The position numbers and the translations under genes were made by a program. Positions 51,656 to 60,234 of a DNA stretch of 64,000 nucleotides are shown here, in pieces. The stretch covers positions 62,001 through 126,000 of the forward strand of contig NZ_WPIK01000006.1 in the NCBI RefSeq assembly GCF_009754915.1, in the 5' to 3' direction. The notes below the pieces were generated by a model. It ran no database searches, was not told the DNA's origin, and saw only the letters and a list, made by a program, of their open reading frames with translations. The DNA comes from Mucilaginibacter arboris (GTDB lineage: Bacteria > Bacteroidota > Bacteroidia > Sphingobacteriales > Sphingobacteriaceae). Each line of letters begins with the position of its first letter. Position 1 is the first letter of the stretch.

Positions 51656-52468
51656 ATGAAGCCTGATTACAACAACGTACTGACAGAGGAAACAGCAAAG
51701 CCAAAATTACCATCGCGTTTTTCTGTTTTTTTTGAAGATATATACCTCGTTTATCGTTTTATCCTCCGTTTTTTTAAAGAAGCTTTTTTACCTCCTTACG
51801 AATTTAAAGAATTTGTAAGGCAATGCTATGAAGTTGGCTACAGGTCATTCCCGCTAATTACCTTAACTGGTTTTATTACCGGGCTTGTATTTACCAAACA
51901 ATCGCGCCCTTCGCTGGCCGAATTTGGTGCAACCTCCTGGATACCTTCCTTAGTTTCTATCGCTATTTTTAGAGCATTGGCACCCTTAGTTACCGCACTA
52001 ATTGCTGCCGGAAAAGTAGGTTCAAGCATTGGTGCAGAATTAGCTTCCATGAAAGTGACCGAACAAATTGATGCGATGGAAGTATCTGCAACGAAGCCTT
52101 TTAAGTTTTTGGTTTGTATGCGTGTGCTGGCAACAACTGTCAGCATCCCGATTTTGGTGATGTACACCGCACTGGTTTCGATGCTTGGTGCTTTTGTTAA
52201 TGTTACTACCAATGAAGGCACCAGCTTTAAGGCTTTTTTTCAGGACGCTTTCGAGCCGCTTTCATTTCTTGATATCAATACTTCATTAGTTAAATCTATC
52301 GTATTTGGTTTTACCATCGGAATGGTAGGCTGCTATCAGGGCTTTAATTCTGATAAAGGAACAGAAGGAGTTGGTAAAGCAGCTAACTCTGCTGTAGTGT
52401 TAGGCATGTTTCTGGTTTTTGTGGAAGAGGTTGTAATTGTACAGATTTCCGGCTTTTTCCGGACATAA
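51656..52468 (+). CDS. mlaE: MlaE-type lipid ABC transporter permease
   Basis: The 270-residue membrane protein has MlaE signatures: LITLTGFITGLVFTKQSRPSL, LAPLVTALIAAGKVGSSIGAELASMKV cut short here, EQIDAMEVSATKPFKFLV, and five or so membrane helices. It is the inner-membrane permease of a lipid transport system keeping outer-membrane asymmetry. It is followed 10 bp later by mlaF. Confidence 0.92.
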   Translation: MKPDYNNVLTEETAKPKLPSRFSVFFEDIYLVYRFILRFFKEAFLPPYEFKEFVRQCYEVGYRSFPLITLTGFITGLVFTKQSRPSLAEFGATSWIPSLVSIAIFRALAPLVTALIAAGKVGSSIGAELASMKVTEQIDAMEVSATKPFKFLVCMRVLATTVSIPILVMYTALVSMLGAFVNVTTNEGTSFKAFFQDAFEPLSFLDINTSLVKSIVFGFTIGMVGCYQGFNSDKGTEGVGKAANSAVVLGMFLVFVEEVVIVQISGFFRT

Positions 52469-52478
52469 TTTATAACTG

Positions 52479-53255
52479 ATGGAAAAAGAAAAAGTATCCT
52501 TTATTGATCGAAGTAAATCAGTTATCGATATCAAAAACCTCGAAAAATCTTTTGGAGATTATGAGGTGCTCCGTGGGATTGATCTTGAAGTTTACCAGGG
52601 AGAAAACGTAGTTGTCTTGGGCCGGTCTGGAACTGGAAAGTCTGTTTTAATTAAAATAATTTCTGGTTTGTTAAAGCCTGATACCGGAACAGTAAATGTA
52701 CTCGGACAAGATGTAAACAGTTTAAACCCGAAAGAATTAGAGAAACTACGCCTGCGGATTGGCTTTTCTTTTCAAAACAGTGCTTTATACGATAGTATGA
52801 CGGTGCGCGGAAATTTAGAGTTTCCATTAGTACGCAACCAGCGAAATTTAACCAAAGCAGAAGTGAATGAACAGGTAGAATCAGTACTTGATGCTGTTGG
52901 TTTACTGCAAACCATCAATCAAATGCCTTCGGAACTTTCTGGTGGCCAGCGCAAACGTATCGGTATTGCCCGCACTTTAATTTTAAAGCCGGAAATTATG
53001 ATGTACGATGAACCAACTGCAGGCCTTGATCCAATTACCTGTTTGGAAATAAATCACCTGATAAACGAAGTACAGCAGCGTTATCACACTTCTTCCATCA
53101 TCATCACTCATGATTTAACCTGTGCAAAAATGACTGGTGATCGTGTTGCAATGCTTTTAGATGGAAAATTTATGCGGACAGGAACTTTTAAAGAAGTGTT
53201 TGATACAGATGATGAACGTGTAAAAACATTTTATACTTACAATTTTATTCAATAA
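52479..53255 (+). CDS. mlaF: MlaF-type lipid ABC transporter ATPase
   Basis: The 258-residue ATPase has Walker A VLGRSGTGKSVLIK, Q-loop FSFQNSALYDSMTV, signature ELSGGQRKRIGIAR, Walker B EIMMYDEPTAGLDP, and the switch His in IIITHDL. The SALYDSMTV stretch after the Q-loop is characteristic of the MlaF group. It energises MlaE. Confidence 0.94.
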   Translation: MEKEKVSFIDRSKSVIDIKNLEKSFGDYEVLRGIDLEVYQGENVVVLGRSGTGKSVLIKIISGLLKPDTGTVNVLGQDVNSLNPKELEKLRLRIGFSFQNSALYDSMTVRGNLEFPLVRNQRNLTKAEVNEQVESVLDAVGLLQTINQMPSELSGGQRKRIGIARTLILKPEIMMYDEPTAGLDPITCLEINHLINEVQQRYHTSSIIITHDLTCAKMTGDRVAMLLDGKFMRTGTFKEVFDTDDERVKTFYTYNFIQ

Positions 53256-53258
53256 ACC

Positions 53259-54257
53259 ATGCAGACAACAGAAACTAAACGAAACGTATTAGTCGGTCTA
53301 TTTATATTTTTTGGCCTTTTAATTTTTATTGTAGGCATTTTTGTGTTGGGCGGACAACAGAAATCTTTTGTAAAAACACTTCGTGTAAATGCAATCTTTA
53401 ATGATATCGGCGGGTTAAAACCAGGAAACAATGTTTGGTTTTCGGGTGTAAAAATCGGCACCGTTAAAACCATCAAATTTTTTGGAAGTTCACAGGTAGA
53501 AGTTTCTATGAGTATTGAAGAATCTGCACAAGGATATATACGTAAAGACGCCAGCGCAAAATTAAGTTCGGATGGATTAATCGGAAATAAAATCATTGTA
53601 CTTTTTGGTGGAAACCCTAAAACAGCCGAAATTGAAGACGGTGACATTTTGCAGGTACAAAAAGACCTTTCGACAGATGACATTATGAAAACTTTTCAGG
53701 AAAACAATGAAAACCTAATTGGTATTACTTCCAACTTTAAAAAATTAAGTGGAGATATTGTAAAAGGAAAAGGGACGGCTGGCGCACTGCTGGCAGATTC
53801 TACCCTTGCAAACAGCTTTCGCGCTATTGTAATGAACCTGCAAAAAACCACACGCACTTCTGCTGCTTTAGCCGGACAGTTAGGCGTTTTTACTGCAAAG
53901 CTAAATACCAAAGGTGGTTTGGCAGATAAACTGATGACAGATACCAGTGTTTTTAATAAACTATCGGCCACAGCAGAACAGCTAAAAGAAACTGCTACAA
54001 AAGCAACAGTAATTACAGATAATTTAAGCAAGGCCAGCAACAAATTAAACAGTACCGATAACGCCATGGGATTATTGCTGAATGATCAAAAAACGGCAGA
54101 TCAGGTTAAAACAACCATGGGTAATTTACAGGAAAGCTCTGTAAAACTAAATGAAGACCTCGAAGCTGTACAGCATAATTTTTTGCTTCGCGGATTTTTT
54201 AAGAAAAAAGAAAAAACAGAAGCAGCCACCGCGGCAACTCCAAAAACAAGCAACTGA
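53259..54257 (+). CDS. mlaD: MCE-domain lipid-binding protein (MlaD-like)
   Basis: The 332-residue protein has one N-terminal membrane anchor (VLVGLFIFFGLLIFIVGIFVLG), an MCE domain (LRVNAIFNDIGGLKPGNNVWFSGVKIGTVK), then a long helical tail (about 150-330) rich in Ala, Thr, Lys and Leu. It shuttles lipids in the periplasm from the MlaEF complex. No mlaB or mlaC is in the operon, as is common for Bacteroidota. It follows mlaF by 3 bp. Confidence 0.9.
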   Translation: MQTTETKRNVLVGLFIFFGLLIFIVGIFVLGGQQKSFVKTLRVNAIFNDIGGLKPGNNVWFSGVKIGTVKTIKFFGSSQVEVSMSIEESAQGYIRKDASAKLSSDGLIGNKIIVLFGGNPKTAEIEDGDILQVQKDLSTDDIMKTFQENNENLIGITSNFKKLSGDIVKGKGTAGALLADSTLANSFRAIVMNLQKTTRTSAALAGQLGVFTAKLNTKGGLADKLMTDTSVFNKLSATAEQLKETATKATVITDNLSKASNKLNSTDNAMGLLLNDQKTADQVKTTMGNLQESSVKLNEDLEAVQHNFLLRGFFKKKEKTEAATAATPKTSN

Positions 54258-54263
54258 GATACA

Positions 54264-54379
54264 GATACTGTTTTTATCAACTAAAAATCTTCAACAAAAA
54301 TGCCAGTCAATTTTACCGGTATTTTTGTTTTGATATAATAACTGCAAAGGTTACAATGCTTCTTTTATCACCTAAATTC
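54264..54379. repeat. Two same-direction repeat copies in the mlaD convergent gap
   Basis: ATACTGTTTTTATCAAC with TAAAAATC (54264) and ATGCTTCTTTTATCACC with TAAATTC (54356) are both plus-oriented. Unlike most pairs these are direct repeats. They fill the gap between mlaD and the convergent gene ending at 54380. Confidence 0.55.
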
Positions 54380-55039
54380 TTACATTTTATTTAGTGCTTC
54401 ATCAACTTGCGCAGAATTCATTCCTGCTGTAAATCGAGGGCCATACAACAAGCGGACCAAGAAAGAATCGTAAGCGTCAAAATTTACAACATTGTTGCTT
54501 TGAGAATAAAAAATGCTGGTTGGGGTATTTTCCAGCGGATTAAAAAATCCAAAAAGCTTAATAATACTTCTGCGTAATGCATTACGAACATCACGTTGAT
54601 CAGTAAAACTCGCAACAGTAATTAAATCTATTGCCTGATAAATTTCGCCTTTGTTATTAAACTTGTAATAAGTGCCGCCATATTTGCTGAACGATTGGGC
54701 AGTAACCGAAGGAACTTGCGTACCAAAATCATCCTTTCCGCCAAGAAAAACTGAAAAATTTACTTCATCATCATTTTTTGCACGCTCAATATCAAGATTA
54801 GTGAGCGTTTTAATTTGAGTAAATATGGAATCAATTTCGACAATAGAGTAAGCTCCTTTTGCACTATAAACTTTATAATGTATCGGCACCACCCATTTTT
54901 TAATAATTGGTATGCCAGCCTGATCTTTGGAAAGTGCTATTGTTTTAAAATTCTCTTTATCAACCAAACTCATTCGGTTTTGAGAGAAAGCAGAAAGCGT
55001 TACAAAAAAGGAAAGCATAAATAAAATTTTGGTTTTCAT
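54380..55039 (-). CDS. Secreted DUF2927-like protein
   Basis: The 219-residue product has a signal peptide (MKTKILFMLSFFVTLSAFSQ). The mature region includes WVVPIHYKVYSAKG, TNLDIERAKNDDEVNFSVFL and DQRDVRNALRRSIIKLFGFF with a closing YDSFLVRLLYGPRFTAGM. The pattern of a D-x-R helix and the final LYGPRFTAGM resembles DUF2927, a predicted periplasmic/secreted domain related to peptidases; I see no HExxH motif, so activity is doubtful. It stands alone. Confidence 0.6.
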   Translation of the reverse strand: MKTKILFMLSFFVTLSAFSQNRMSLVDKENFKTIALSKDQAGIPIIKKWVVPIHYKVYSAKGAYSIVEIDSIFTQIKTLTNLDIERAKNDDEVNFSVFLGGKDDFGTQVPSVTAQSFSKYGGTYYKFNNKGEIYQAIDLITVASFTDQRDVRNALRRSIIKLFGFFNPLENTPTSIFYSQSNNVVNFDAYDSFLVRLLYGPRFTAGMNSAQVDEALNKM

Positions 55040-55141
55040 TTTTAAGTTTGATTATATGGAAATCGACTAATTGTGAGAGTATTTACTAAATAATGCTTCA
55101 AATTTAATTTATTTCAATTCACTTTATAAAAAGGAAATGTA

Positions 55142-56008
55142 TCAGTATTTAGCTGTTGAATTATATGCATTAAATAGCTTCACTGCTTCAACCGCTTCTT
55201 TTACATCATGAACTCTTAACATATTTGCACCATTCATTAGCGCCATCGTATTCAAAACCGTCGTTCCGTTTAGCGCCGTTTCTGCCGTTCCGCCTAAAGT
55301 TTTATAGATCATTCCTTTACGGGAGATGCCGGCCAAAACGGGCAATTTCAGCAATTCAAATCCTTTTAATTGCTGCAACAATTCAAAACTTTGTGCAGGC
55401 GTTTTGGCAAAACCGAAACCCGGATCGAGGATTATATCGTGCACATGCAACTCCTTCAAACGGTAAACCTTCTCGGCAAAATAATCGAACACTTCAGTAA
55501 AAACATCTTCATAATGCGCCTTTTCTGCCATGTTTTGCGGCGTTCCTTTCATGTGCATCAAAATGTAAGGAACTTGTAAACGGGCAACAGTTTCAAACAT
55601 TTCCGCATCTAATCCCCCGCCAGAAATATCGTTGATAATTCGTGCGCCAGCTTTAATCGCAGTTTCTGCAACTGTTGCCCTAAAAGTATCAACCGATAAA
55701 ACTGCTTCCGGAAATTGCTTTACAACAGCTTCAATTACAGGCAACAAGCGGTCTGTTTCTTCCTGCGGAGAAATATCAGCAGCGCCGGGACGGGAAGAAT
55801 ATGCGCCGATATCCAGAAAAGCAGCACCTTCGTTTAACATTTTTTCTGCCATAAAAACAGCATCGCTGGTATTGGGCTTTCTGCTACCGGCAAAAAAAGA
55901 ATCGGGCGTAACGTTAATAATACCCATCACCTTTGGTATATTTAGGTCGATGAGTTTGCCGCCCGTATTCAGCGTCGTCTTTTTCTGAAAAAATGTATCT
56001 TTAGCCAT
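55142..56008 (-). CDS. folP: Dihydropteroate synthase
   Basis: The product is 288 residues from the ATG at 56008 (MAKDTFFQKKTTLNTGG); a TTG at 56032 is less likely. It shows VMGIINVTPDSFFAGSR, FLDIGAYSSRPGA, LSVDTFRATVAE, INDISGG, ILMHMKGTPQNM, ILDPGFGFAKTPAQSFELL and LAGISRKGMIY. It joins p-aminobenzoate and the pterin precursor in folate synthesis. The arrangement with a divergent DUF1599 gene is one I recall from other Bacteroidota. A repeat core at 55194 is in DVKEAVEAV codons near the C-terminus. Confidence 0.94.
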   Translation of the reverse strand: MAKDTFFQKKTTLNTGGKLIDLNIPKVMGIINVTPDSFFAGSRKPNTSDAVFMAEKMLNEGAAFLDIGAYSSRPGAADISPQEETDRLLPVIEAVVKQFPEAVLSVDTFRATVAETAIKAGARIINDISGGGLDAEMFETVARLQVPYILMHMKGTPQNMAEKAHYEDVFTEVFDYFAEKVYRLKELHVHDIILDPGFGFAKTPAQSFELLQQLKGFELLKLPVLAGISRKGMIYKTLGGTAETALNGTTVLNTMALMNGANMLRVHDVKEAVEAVKLFNAYNSTAKY

Positions 56009-56063
56009 CTTAAAAACGGCATTTTTTAACAAGCCGTTCCGTTAAACAAATATCGAATTAAAA

Positions 56064-56618
56064 TTGAACCTCCCTGTTTTGAACCGTACTGAAGCCGAAT
56101 ACAACGCCGTAATTAACGTTTGCAAAGAATTGTTTATCAAAAAAACGAAAGATTACGGCACGGCATGGCGCATCCTTCGCCCATCTTCTATTACCGATCA
56201 GATCTTTATCAAAGCACAACGCATCCGTACCCTAGAAGAAACCGGGATTAACAAAGTGGGCGACGGGATTATTGGCGAATACATTGGCATTGTAAATTAT
56301 TGTGTGATTGCCATGATGCAATTAGAAAGCAGTTTGGAAACGCCGCTGGAAATGAATGTAGAAGAAGTAAGTTCTTTTTACGACCAGAAAATTAAGGAAA
56401 CTTATGAACTGATGATGGACAAAAACCACGATTACGGCGAAGCTTGGCGCGACATGCGGATCAGCTCATTAACAGATTTAATTTTGATGAAACTGCTTCG
56501 CGTGAAACAAATTGAAGATAATTCCGGAAAAACTTTAGCTTCCGAAGGCGTAAAAGCAAACTATCAGGATATGCTCAATTATGCTGTTTTTGCCTTGATA
56601 AAATTGGATGTAAAATGA
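56064..56618 (+). CDS. DUF1599-domain protein with duplicated module, non-ATG start
   Basis: The 184-residue protein contains two copies of one module: KKTKDYGTAWRILRPSSITD with GEYIGIVNYCVIAMMQLE, and DKNHDYGEAWRDMRISSLTD with NYQDMLNYAVFALIKLD. This is the DUF1599 (nucleotide modification associated) domain; its function is not established. No ATG is available before the conserved region. TTG 56064 or TTG 56079 (NRTEAEYN) must be used, with an in-frame stop at 56043 limiting any longer form. It is coupled to the next gene by an ATGA overlap. Confidence 0.85.
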   Translation: MNLPVLNRTEAEYNAVINVCKELFIKKTKDYGTAWRILRPSSITDQIFIKAQRIRTLEETGINKVGDGIIGEYIGIVNYCVIAMMQLESSLETPLEMNVEEVSSFYDQKIKETYELMMDKNHDYGEAWRDMRISSLTDLILMKLLRVKQIEDNSGKTLASEGVKANYQDMLNYAVFALIKLDVK

Positions 56619-57766
56619 GAAAGAATTTAGTGTGGTTTTGCCGTATTGCTGTCGGCTTGCTGTTTATTTTTTCCGGGTTGATCAAAGCCAATGACCCGCT
56701 GGGGTTTTCCTATAAATTAGTTGAATATTTTGAAGTCTTTCATATCACATTTTTAAACGGACTGGCACTTGCTTTAGCCATCTTTTTATGCGCGCTGGAA
56801 ATGCTTTTCGGCTTTGCTTTGCTGATTGGCGCTCGCGGAAAACAGGTTGCCTGGGGACTGCTTTTACTCATTATTTTTTTTACGTTCCTTACCTTTTATT
56901 CGGCTGCTTTTAAAGTGGTGCAAAGCTGTGGTTGTTTTGGCGATGCGATTCCGTTAACGCCTTGGCAATCGTTTAGCAAAGATCTGGTTTTACTGTTGCT
57001 GATCGTTTTTATCTTCCTGAACAGAAACCTTATCCAGCCTTTATTTAAGTTAAAAACAGAAAATGTCATGCTTCTTTTAGCAGCCATTTTTTCTTTTGGC
57101 ATTGGTATTTACACGTATGATTTTTTACCGGTGATTGATTTTTTGCCTTATAAAGTTGGCGCAAACTTACCGGAAGAAATGAAGATCCCCGAAAACGCAG
57201 TTCCGGATGAATTTGAAATTACCTACAATCTCCACAACAAAAAAACAGGCGATAAAAGAAGCATCACCAATAAAGAATATTTAAAATCAGGAATCTGGAA
57301 AGATAATAATTGGGAAATTATAGGCGAGCCAACTAGCGTTTTAATCAAAAAAGGATTTTCGCCGAAGATTGCCGACTTAAATATTTCTGACGCGCAAGGA
57401 AACGATTACACAAAAGAATTGCTTGGAAACCCGTTTTATAACCTAATTGTAGTTGCCTATAATTTAGGTGAAACCAACAGCGGTGCCATCAACAAAATCA
57501 ATGCTTTATCTTTAAACCTGACACAAAATTTTAATGTGCGTACCGTTTTGCTTACTTCCAATTCTGCGCAGGATGCAGAAGCTTTCAGCAAAGCGCATAA
57601 ATTATTTATGGAGATTTTTTATGCGGATGGTGTTCCGCTAAAAACAATGGTACGTGCCAATCCTGGCGTTTTACTAATGAAAAACGGAACAGTTGTAGGC
57701 AAATGGCATTTCCATACTTTGCCAGGTTATGATGAGTTGGTGGATAAATATATCGGGAAACAGTAA
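56615..57766 (+). CDS. DoxX/MauE-like membrane protein with thioredoxin-like C-terminal domain
   Basis: The 383-residue protein has about four membrane helices in the first 180 residues, with the DoxX-type start RKNLVWFCRIAVGLLFIFSG, VKANDPLGFSYKLVEYFEVF-like sequence, and CGCFGDAIPLTPWQSF. The C-terminal region (about 230-383) looks like a thioredoxin-fold domain without a CxxC (VVAYNLGETNSGAIN, MVRANPGVLLMKNGTVVGKWH). It matches the BT_3928 type of Bacteroidota protein of unknown function. Repeat cores at 57070 and 57253 lie within the gene. Confidence 0.82.
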   Translation: MRKNLVWFCRIAVGLLFIFSGLIKANDPLGFSYKLVEYFEVFHITFLNGLALALAIFLCALEMLFGFALLIGARGKQVAWGLLLLIIFFTFLTFYSAAFKVVQSCGCFGDAIPLTPWQSFSKDLVLLLLIVFIFLNRNLIQPLFKLKTENVMLLLAAIFSFGIGIYTYDFLPVIDFLPYKVGANLPEEMKIPENAVPDEFEITYNLHNKKTGDKRSITNKEYLKSGIWKDNNWEIIGEPTSVLIKKGFSPKIADLNISDAQGNDYTKELLGNPFYNLIVVAYNLGETNSGAINKINALSLNLTQNFNVRTVLLTSNSAQDAEAFSKAHKLFMEIFYADGVPLKTMVRANPGVLLMKNGTVVGKWHFHTLPGYDELVDKYIGKQ

Positions 57767-58825
57767 ATGATCAGCTATGTACTCCGCAAATTATTCTACG
57801 GCTTTGCCGTCATGCTGGGCGTGGTAATTGTGGTATTTTTTCTCTTCAACATTTTACCTGCTGATCCTGCCCGGATGACACAAGGCCAACGCGCAGATGT
57901 ACAATCGCTGGAAGCTGTACGTAAAGAATTTGGTTTGGATAAACCCATTCCCGTTCAGTTTGCTTATTATCTCAATGATCTTTCTCCTATCGGCTTCCAT
58001 GAAAATACAGCTTCAGAGCAGCAAAAATATGGTTATGTAAAATTGTTCAGTATCAGCAAAAACCATGTACTTGCGCTCAAATGGCCTTATCTGCGCCGCT
58101 CTTATCAAACCCGAAAAGATGTTGCTGCTACATTATTAGCTGTTATTCCAAACACGCTGATCCTTGCGGCAACCGCCATGATTTTTGCTTCTTTTATCGG
58201 TATATTTTTAGGGGTGATGGCTGCGGTCCATCAAAATACCTGGATTGATAAATTAGCCATCAGCTTTTCGATCATTGGCATTTCTGCGCCGTCTTTTTTC
58301 GCCGGAATTATCATTGCCTGGGTTTTTGGTTTTGTGCTGAGCAAATATACCGGATTAAATATGTCGGGCAGTTTAACCGGTTACGATCCGTTTAAAGGCG
58401 AAGTGATCATCTGGAAAAACCTGATCTTGCCGATGGTAACTTTGGGTTTACGCCCGCTTGCACTAATTGTACAGCTTACCCGAAATGCCATGCTGGATGT
58501 TTTGCGCCAGGATTATATTCGGACAGCAAAAGCAAAAGGATTAGATAAAAACAGCATCATCTATAAACATGCTTTAAAAAATGCTTTAAACCCGGTGGTT
58601 ACCGCTATTGCAACCTGGTTTGCTTCGCTACTGGCCGGTTCTTTCTTTGTGGAGTATATTTTTGGTTTTAACGGATTGGGAAAAGCAACGGTAGATGCAC
58701 TGGAAACTTCAGATTTTCCGGTAGTAATGGGCGCTATCCTGTTTATTGCTTTTATTTTTGTGGTGATCAGCTTGTTAGTTGATTTGCTTTATGTTTGGAT
58801 TGATCCACGCGTTAAACTAAATTAA
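57767..58825 (+). CDS. DppB/OppB-type ABC transporter permease
   Basis: The 352-residue membrane protein has the typical start YVLRKLFYGFAVMLGVVIVVFFLFNILPADPA, cut to show FNILPADPA, and the permease EAA loop in LRQDYIRTAKAKGLDKNSIIYKHALKNALNP (DYIRTAKAKGL and HALKNALNPV). About six membrane helices. It is normally one half of a peptide or nickel importer. No second permease, ATPase or binding protein is next to it. It starts directly after the previous stop. A repeat core at 58187 is in FASFIG codons. Confidence 0.9.
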   Translation: MISYVLRKLFYGFAVMLGVVIVVFFLFNILPADPARMTQGQRADVQSLEAVRKEFGLDKPIPVQFAYYLNDLSPIGFHENTASEQQKYGYVKLFSISKNHVLALKWPYLRRSYQTRKDVAATLLAVIPNTLILAATAMIFASFIGIFLGVMAAVHQNTWIDKLAISFSIIGISAPSFFAGIIIAWVFGFVLSKYTGLNMSGSLTGYDPFKGEVIIWKNLILPMVTLGLRPLALIVQLTRNAMLDVLRQDYIRTAKAKGLDKNSIIYKHALKNALNPVVTAIATWFASLLAGSFFVEYIFGFNGLGKATVDALETSDFPVVMGAILFIAFIFVVISLLVDLLYVWIDPRVKLN

Positions 58826-58826
58826 T

Positions 58827-59135
58827 ATGGATGCTCCAGGCAACATGTATTATTTCCAGATGCTGATGCTTTTGCTGCTGATGGGCGTTTGCACTTTTTG
58901 GCTCGGGCGTATGCTGCAATGGTTATTGCTCCGGAAAACACATCCACGCAGAAAAATATTTTTCATCCTAATCATTTCATTGGTGCTTTCTTACCTGCTG
59001 GCTTTACTGTTCTGGTTTATATGGCCACATCCGGCTAAACCGATGTGGAGCATCTTTTTTCTGCCTGCGGTAAGTGGCGAACTAATTATCCTCATCATTA
59101 CAATTGTAATTTTTAAAAGAAGAAAACAACCATGA
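58827..59135 (+). CDS. Small membrane protein of unknown function
   Basis: The 102-residue protein has three predicted membrane helices (LMLLLLMGVCTFWLGRML, IFFILIISLVLSYLLALLFW, and LIILIITIVIFK) and basic ends. No family recognised. It sits between the permease (2 bp gap) and aroK (ATGA overlap), so it is co-translated with both. Confidence 0.7.
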   Translation: MDAPGNMYYFQMLMLLLLMGVCTFWLGRMLQWLLLRKTHPRRKIFFILIISLVLSYLLALLFWFIWPHPAKPMWSIFFLPAVSGELIILIITIVIFKRRKQP

Positions 59136-59641
59136 GCCTTACTTTCCTGATCGGTTTTATGGGTTCCGGCAAAACAACGCATGGCCGTAAACTGGCTAAT
59201 TTTTTAGATGTTGATTTTATTGACCTGGATGAGGTTTTTGAACAACAAAACGGTACGATCAGTAATTATTTTACTGTTTTTGGAGAAGAAAAATTCAGAC
59301 AAACAGAATCAGATTTATTGAAGAATACAGTTTATCCTGAAAACGCCATCGTTTCTACCGGAGGCGGTTTGCCTGTTTTTTTTGATAATCTAAATTGGAT
59401 GAAGCAGCACGGAACTGTTATTTATTTACAGGTCCCGCCAGGCGTAATTGCAGCGCGTTTATCCAATGCCAAAAACGAACGCCCTTTATTGCAACATAAA
59501 ACCGGTAATGAACTCTTGCAATTTATTACTGAAAGACTGGCTGAGCGTGAACCCATTTATCTAAAAGCACAAATTATTGCAGATGGCGTAGGTATTACTG
59601 CACGGAAATTAGCTGATCTTTTAGTGCATCATTCAACCTGA
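59132..59641 (+). CDS. aroK: Shikimate kinase
   Basis: The 169-residue kinase has P-loop LIGFMGSGKTTHGRKLA, DFIDLDEVFEQQNG, the FGEEKFRQTESDLL helix, and STGGGLPVF. It phosphorylates shikimate in aromatic amino acid synthesis. The lid LSNAKNERPLL carries an Arg as expected. It is last in the plus-strand run that begins with the DUF1599 gene and overlaps its neighbour as ATGA. Confidence 0.93.
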   Translation: MSLTFLIGFMGSGKTTHGRKLANFLDVDFIDLDEVFEQQNGTISNYFTVFGEEKFRQTESDLLKNTVYPENAIVSTGGGLPVFFDNLNWMKQHGTVIYLQVPPGVIAARLSNAKNERPLLQHKTGNELLQFITERLAEREPIYLKAQIIADGVGITARKLADLLVHHST

Positions 59642-59648
59642 AATACTA

Positions 59649-59672
59649 ATTTTTAGGTGCTAAAAACAGCAT
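59649..59672 (-). repeat. Variant repeat copy after aroK
   Basis: ATTTTTAGGTGC followed by TAAAAACAGCAT is the inverse of the consensus with the CTGTTTTTA core form. It starts 8 bp after the aroK stop. Confidence 0.5.
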
Positions 59673-59756
59673 TACTTTGCAATTGATGTCGCTTTGTCAT
59701 GCTGGGCGCAGCGGAAAGATCTTCTTCAAAATTTATTTTTCTTGTACGTTCTTTAG

Positions 59757-60050
59757 CTTGATCAAAAGAACCAAAAATCAAGAATGCCGGATCGCCTCCG
59801 GGCGGTATTCAACCCTGCGCGCCTTGGTGCATATCTTGCAGACGGCTCTGCCACTTTAAGAAAAACAAAATCTTCTTTTTCAACCACATCATCTATATCA
59901 ATAAAAGAAGTATTTAAGAATATTGTTCAACAAGCAAAGTGACAGCGCTACATTTCGAAGCGATAGGTAGTCGCCCTGGTGCCGAAAGGCCCCGACAAAA
60001 CGCCCGGAGGGATCGGGTTTGTCTTGATTTCGTTGGTTCTTTTCATCAAG
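59757..60050. repeat. Large inverted repeat with about 50-bp arms
   Basis: The left arm (59757-59804) reads CTTGATCAAAAGAACC, AAAAATCAAG, then CGGATCGCCTCCGGGCG. The right arm (60001-60050) reads CGCCCGGAGGGATCGGG, CTTGATTTCG, GGTTCTTTTCATCAAG. The arms pair along most of their length with a few gaps, around a loop of about 196 nt. The loop itself has GC-rich stretches unlike the AT-rich flanks. No ORF explains it. It could be a MITE-type element or encode a structured RNA. Confidence 0.6.
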
Positions 60051-60081
60051 GAAAAATAACGTTAAATACAATTAGCATAGC

Positions 60082-60106
60082 ATACTTCTTTTATCAACAT
60101 AAAATC
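60082..60106 (+). repeat. Full repeat copy upstream of lutA
   Basis: ATACTTCTTTTATCAAC followed by ATAAAATC matches the consensus with the A-variant core. It lies 129 bp before the lutA start. Confidence 0.5.
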
Positions 60107-60234
60107 AGTGCATTGTAACCCTTAACCTTTACGCTTTCACACCTTAACCTCTTCCGTCAAAACCCTTACCTTTACAGTACAGGACAGCTAACCGGACTAA
60201 AACTTTTAGCTTCGCCTGTTAAGCAAATAATAAG

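Larger units (their letters stand above)
59642..60234. other. 593-bp intergenic region rich in repeats
   Basis: No credible gene; a short open frame at 59677 is repeat-derived. The region holds a variant interspersed repeat (59649-59672), a TGTCATGCTG-type repeat (59694-59727), a large inverted repeat (59757-60050), an A-variant core near 59902 and a full copy at 60082. The last 120 bp lead to lutA and contain runs of CCTTAACCTTTACGC-like words. Confidence 0.5.

Noticed and set aside
51656-54257. Missing mlaB/mlaC taken as gene loss
   Set aside because: Bacteroidota mla-type operons commonly have only the permease, ATPase and MCE protein, so this is ordinary.
59677-59859. 60-residue plus-strand frame in the aroK-lutA gap
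   Set aside because: It is composed of the CHPELVEG-like repeat and the left arm of the large inverted repeat, so it is not a credible gene.
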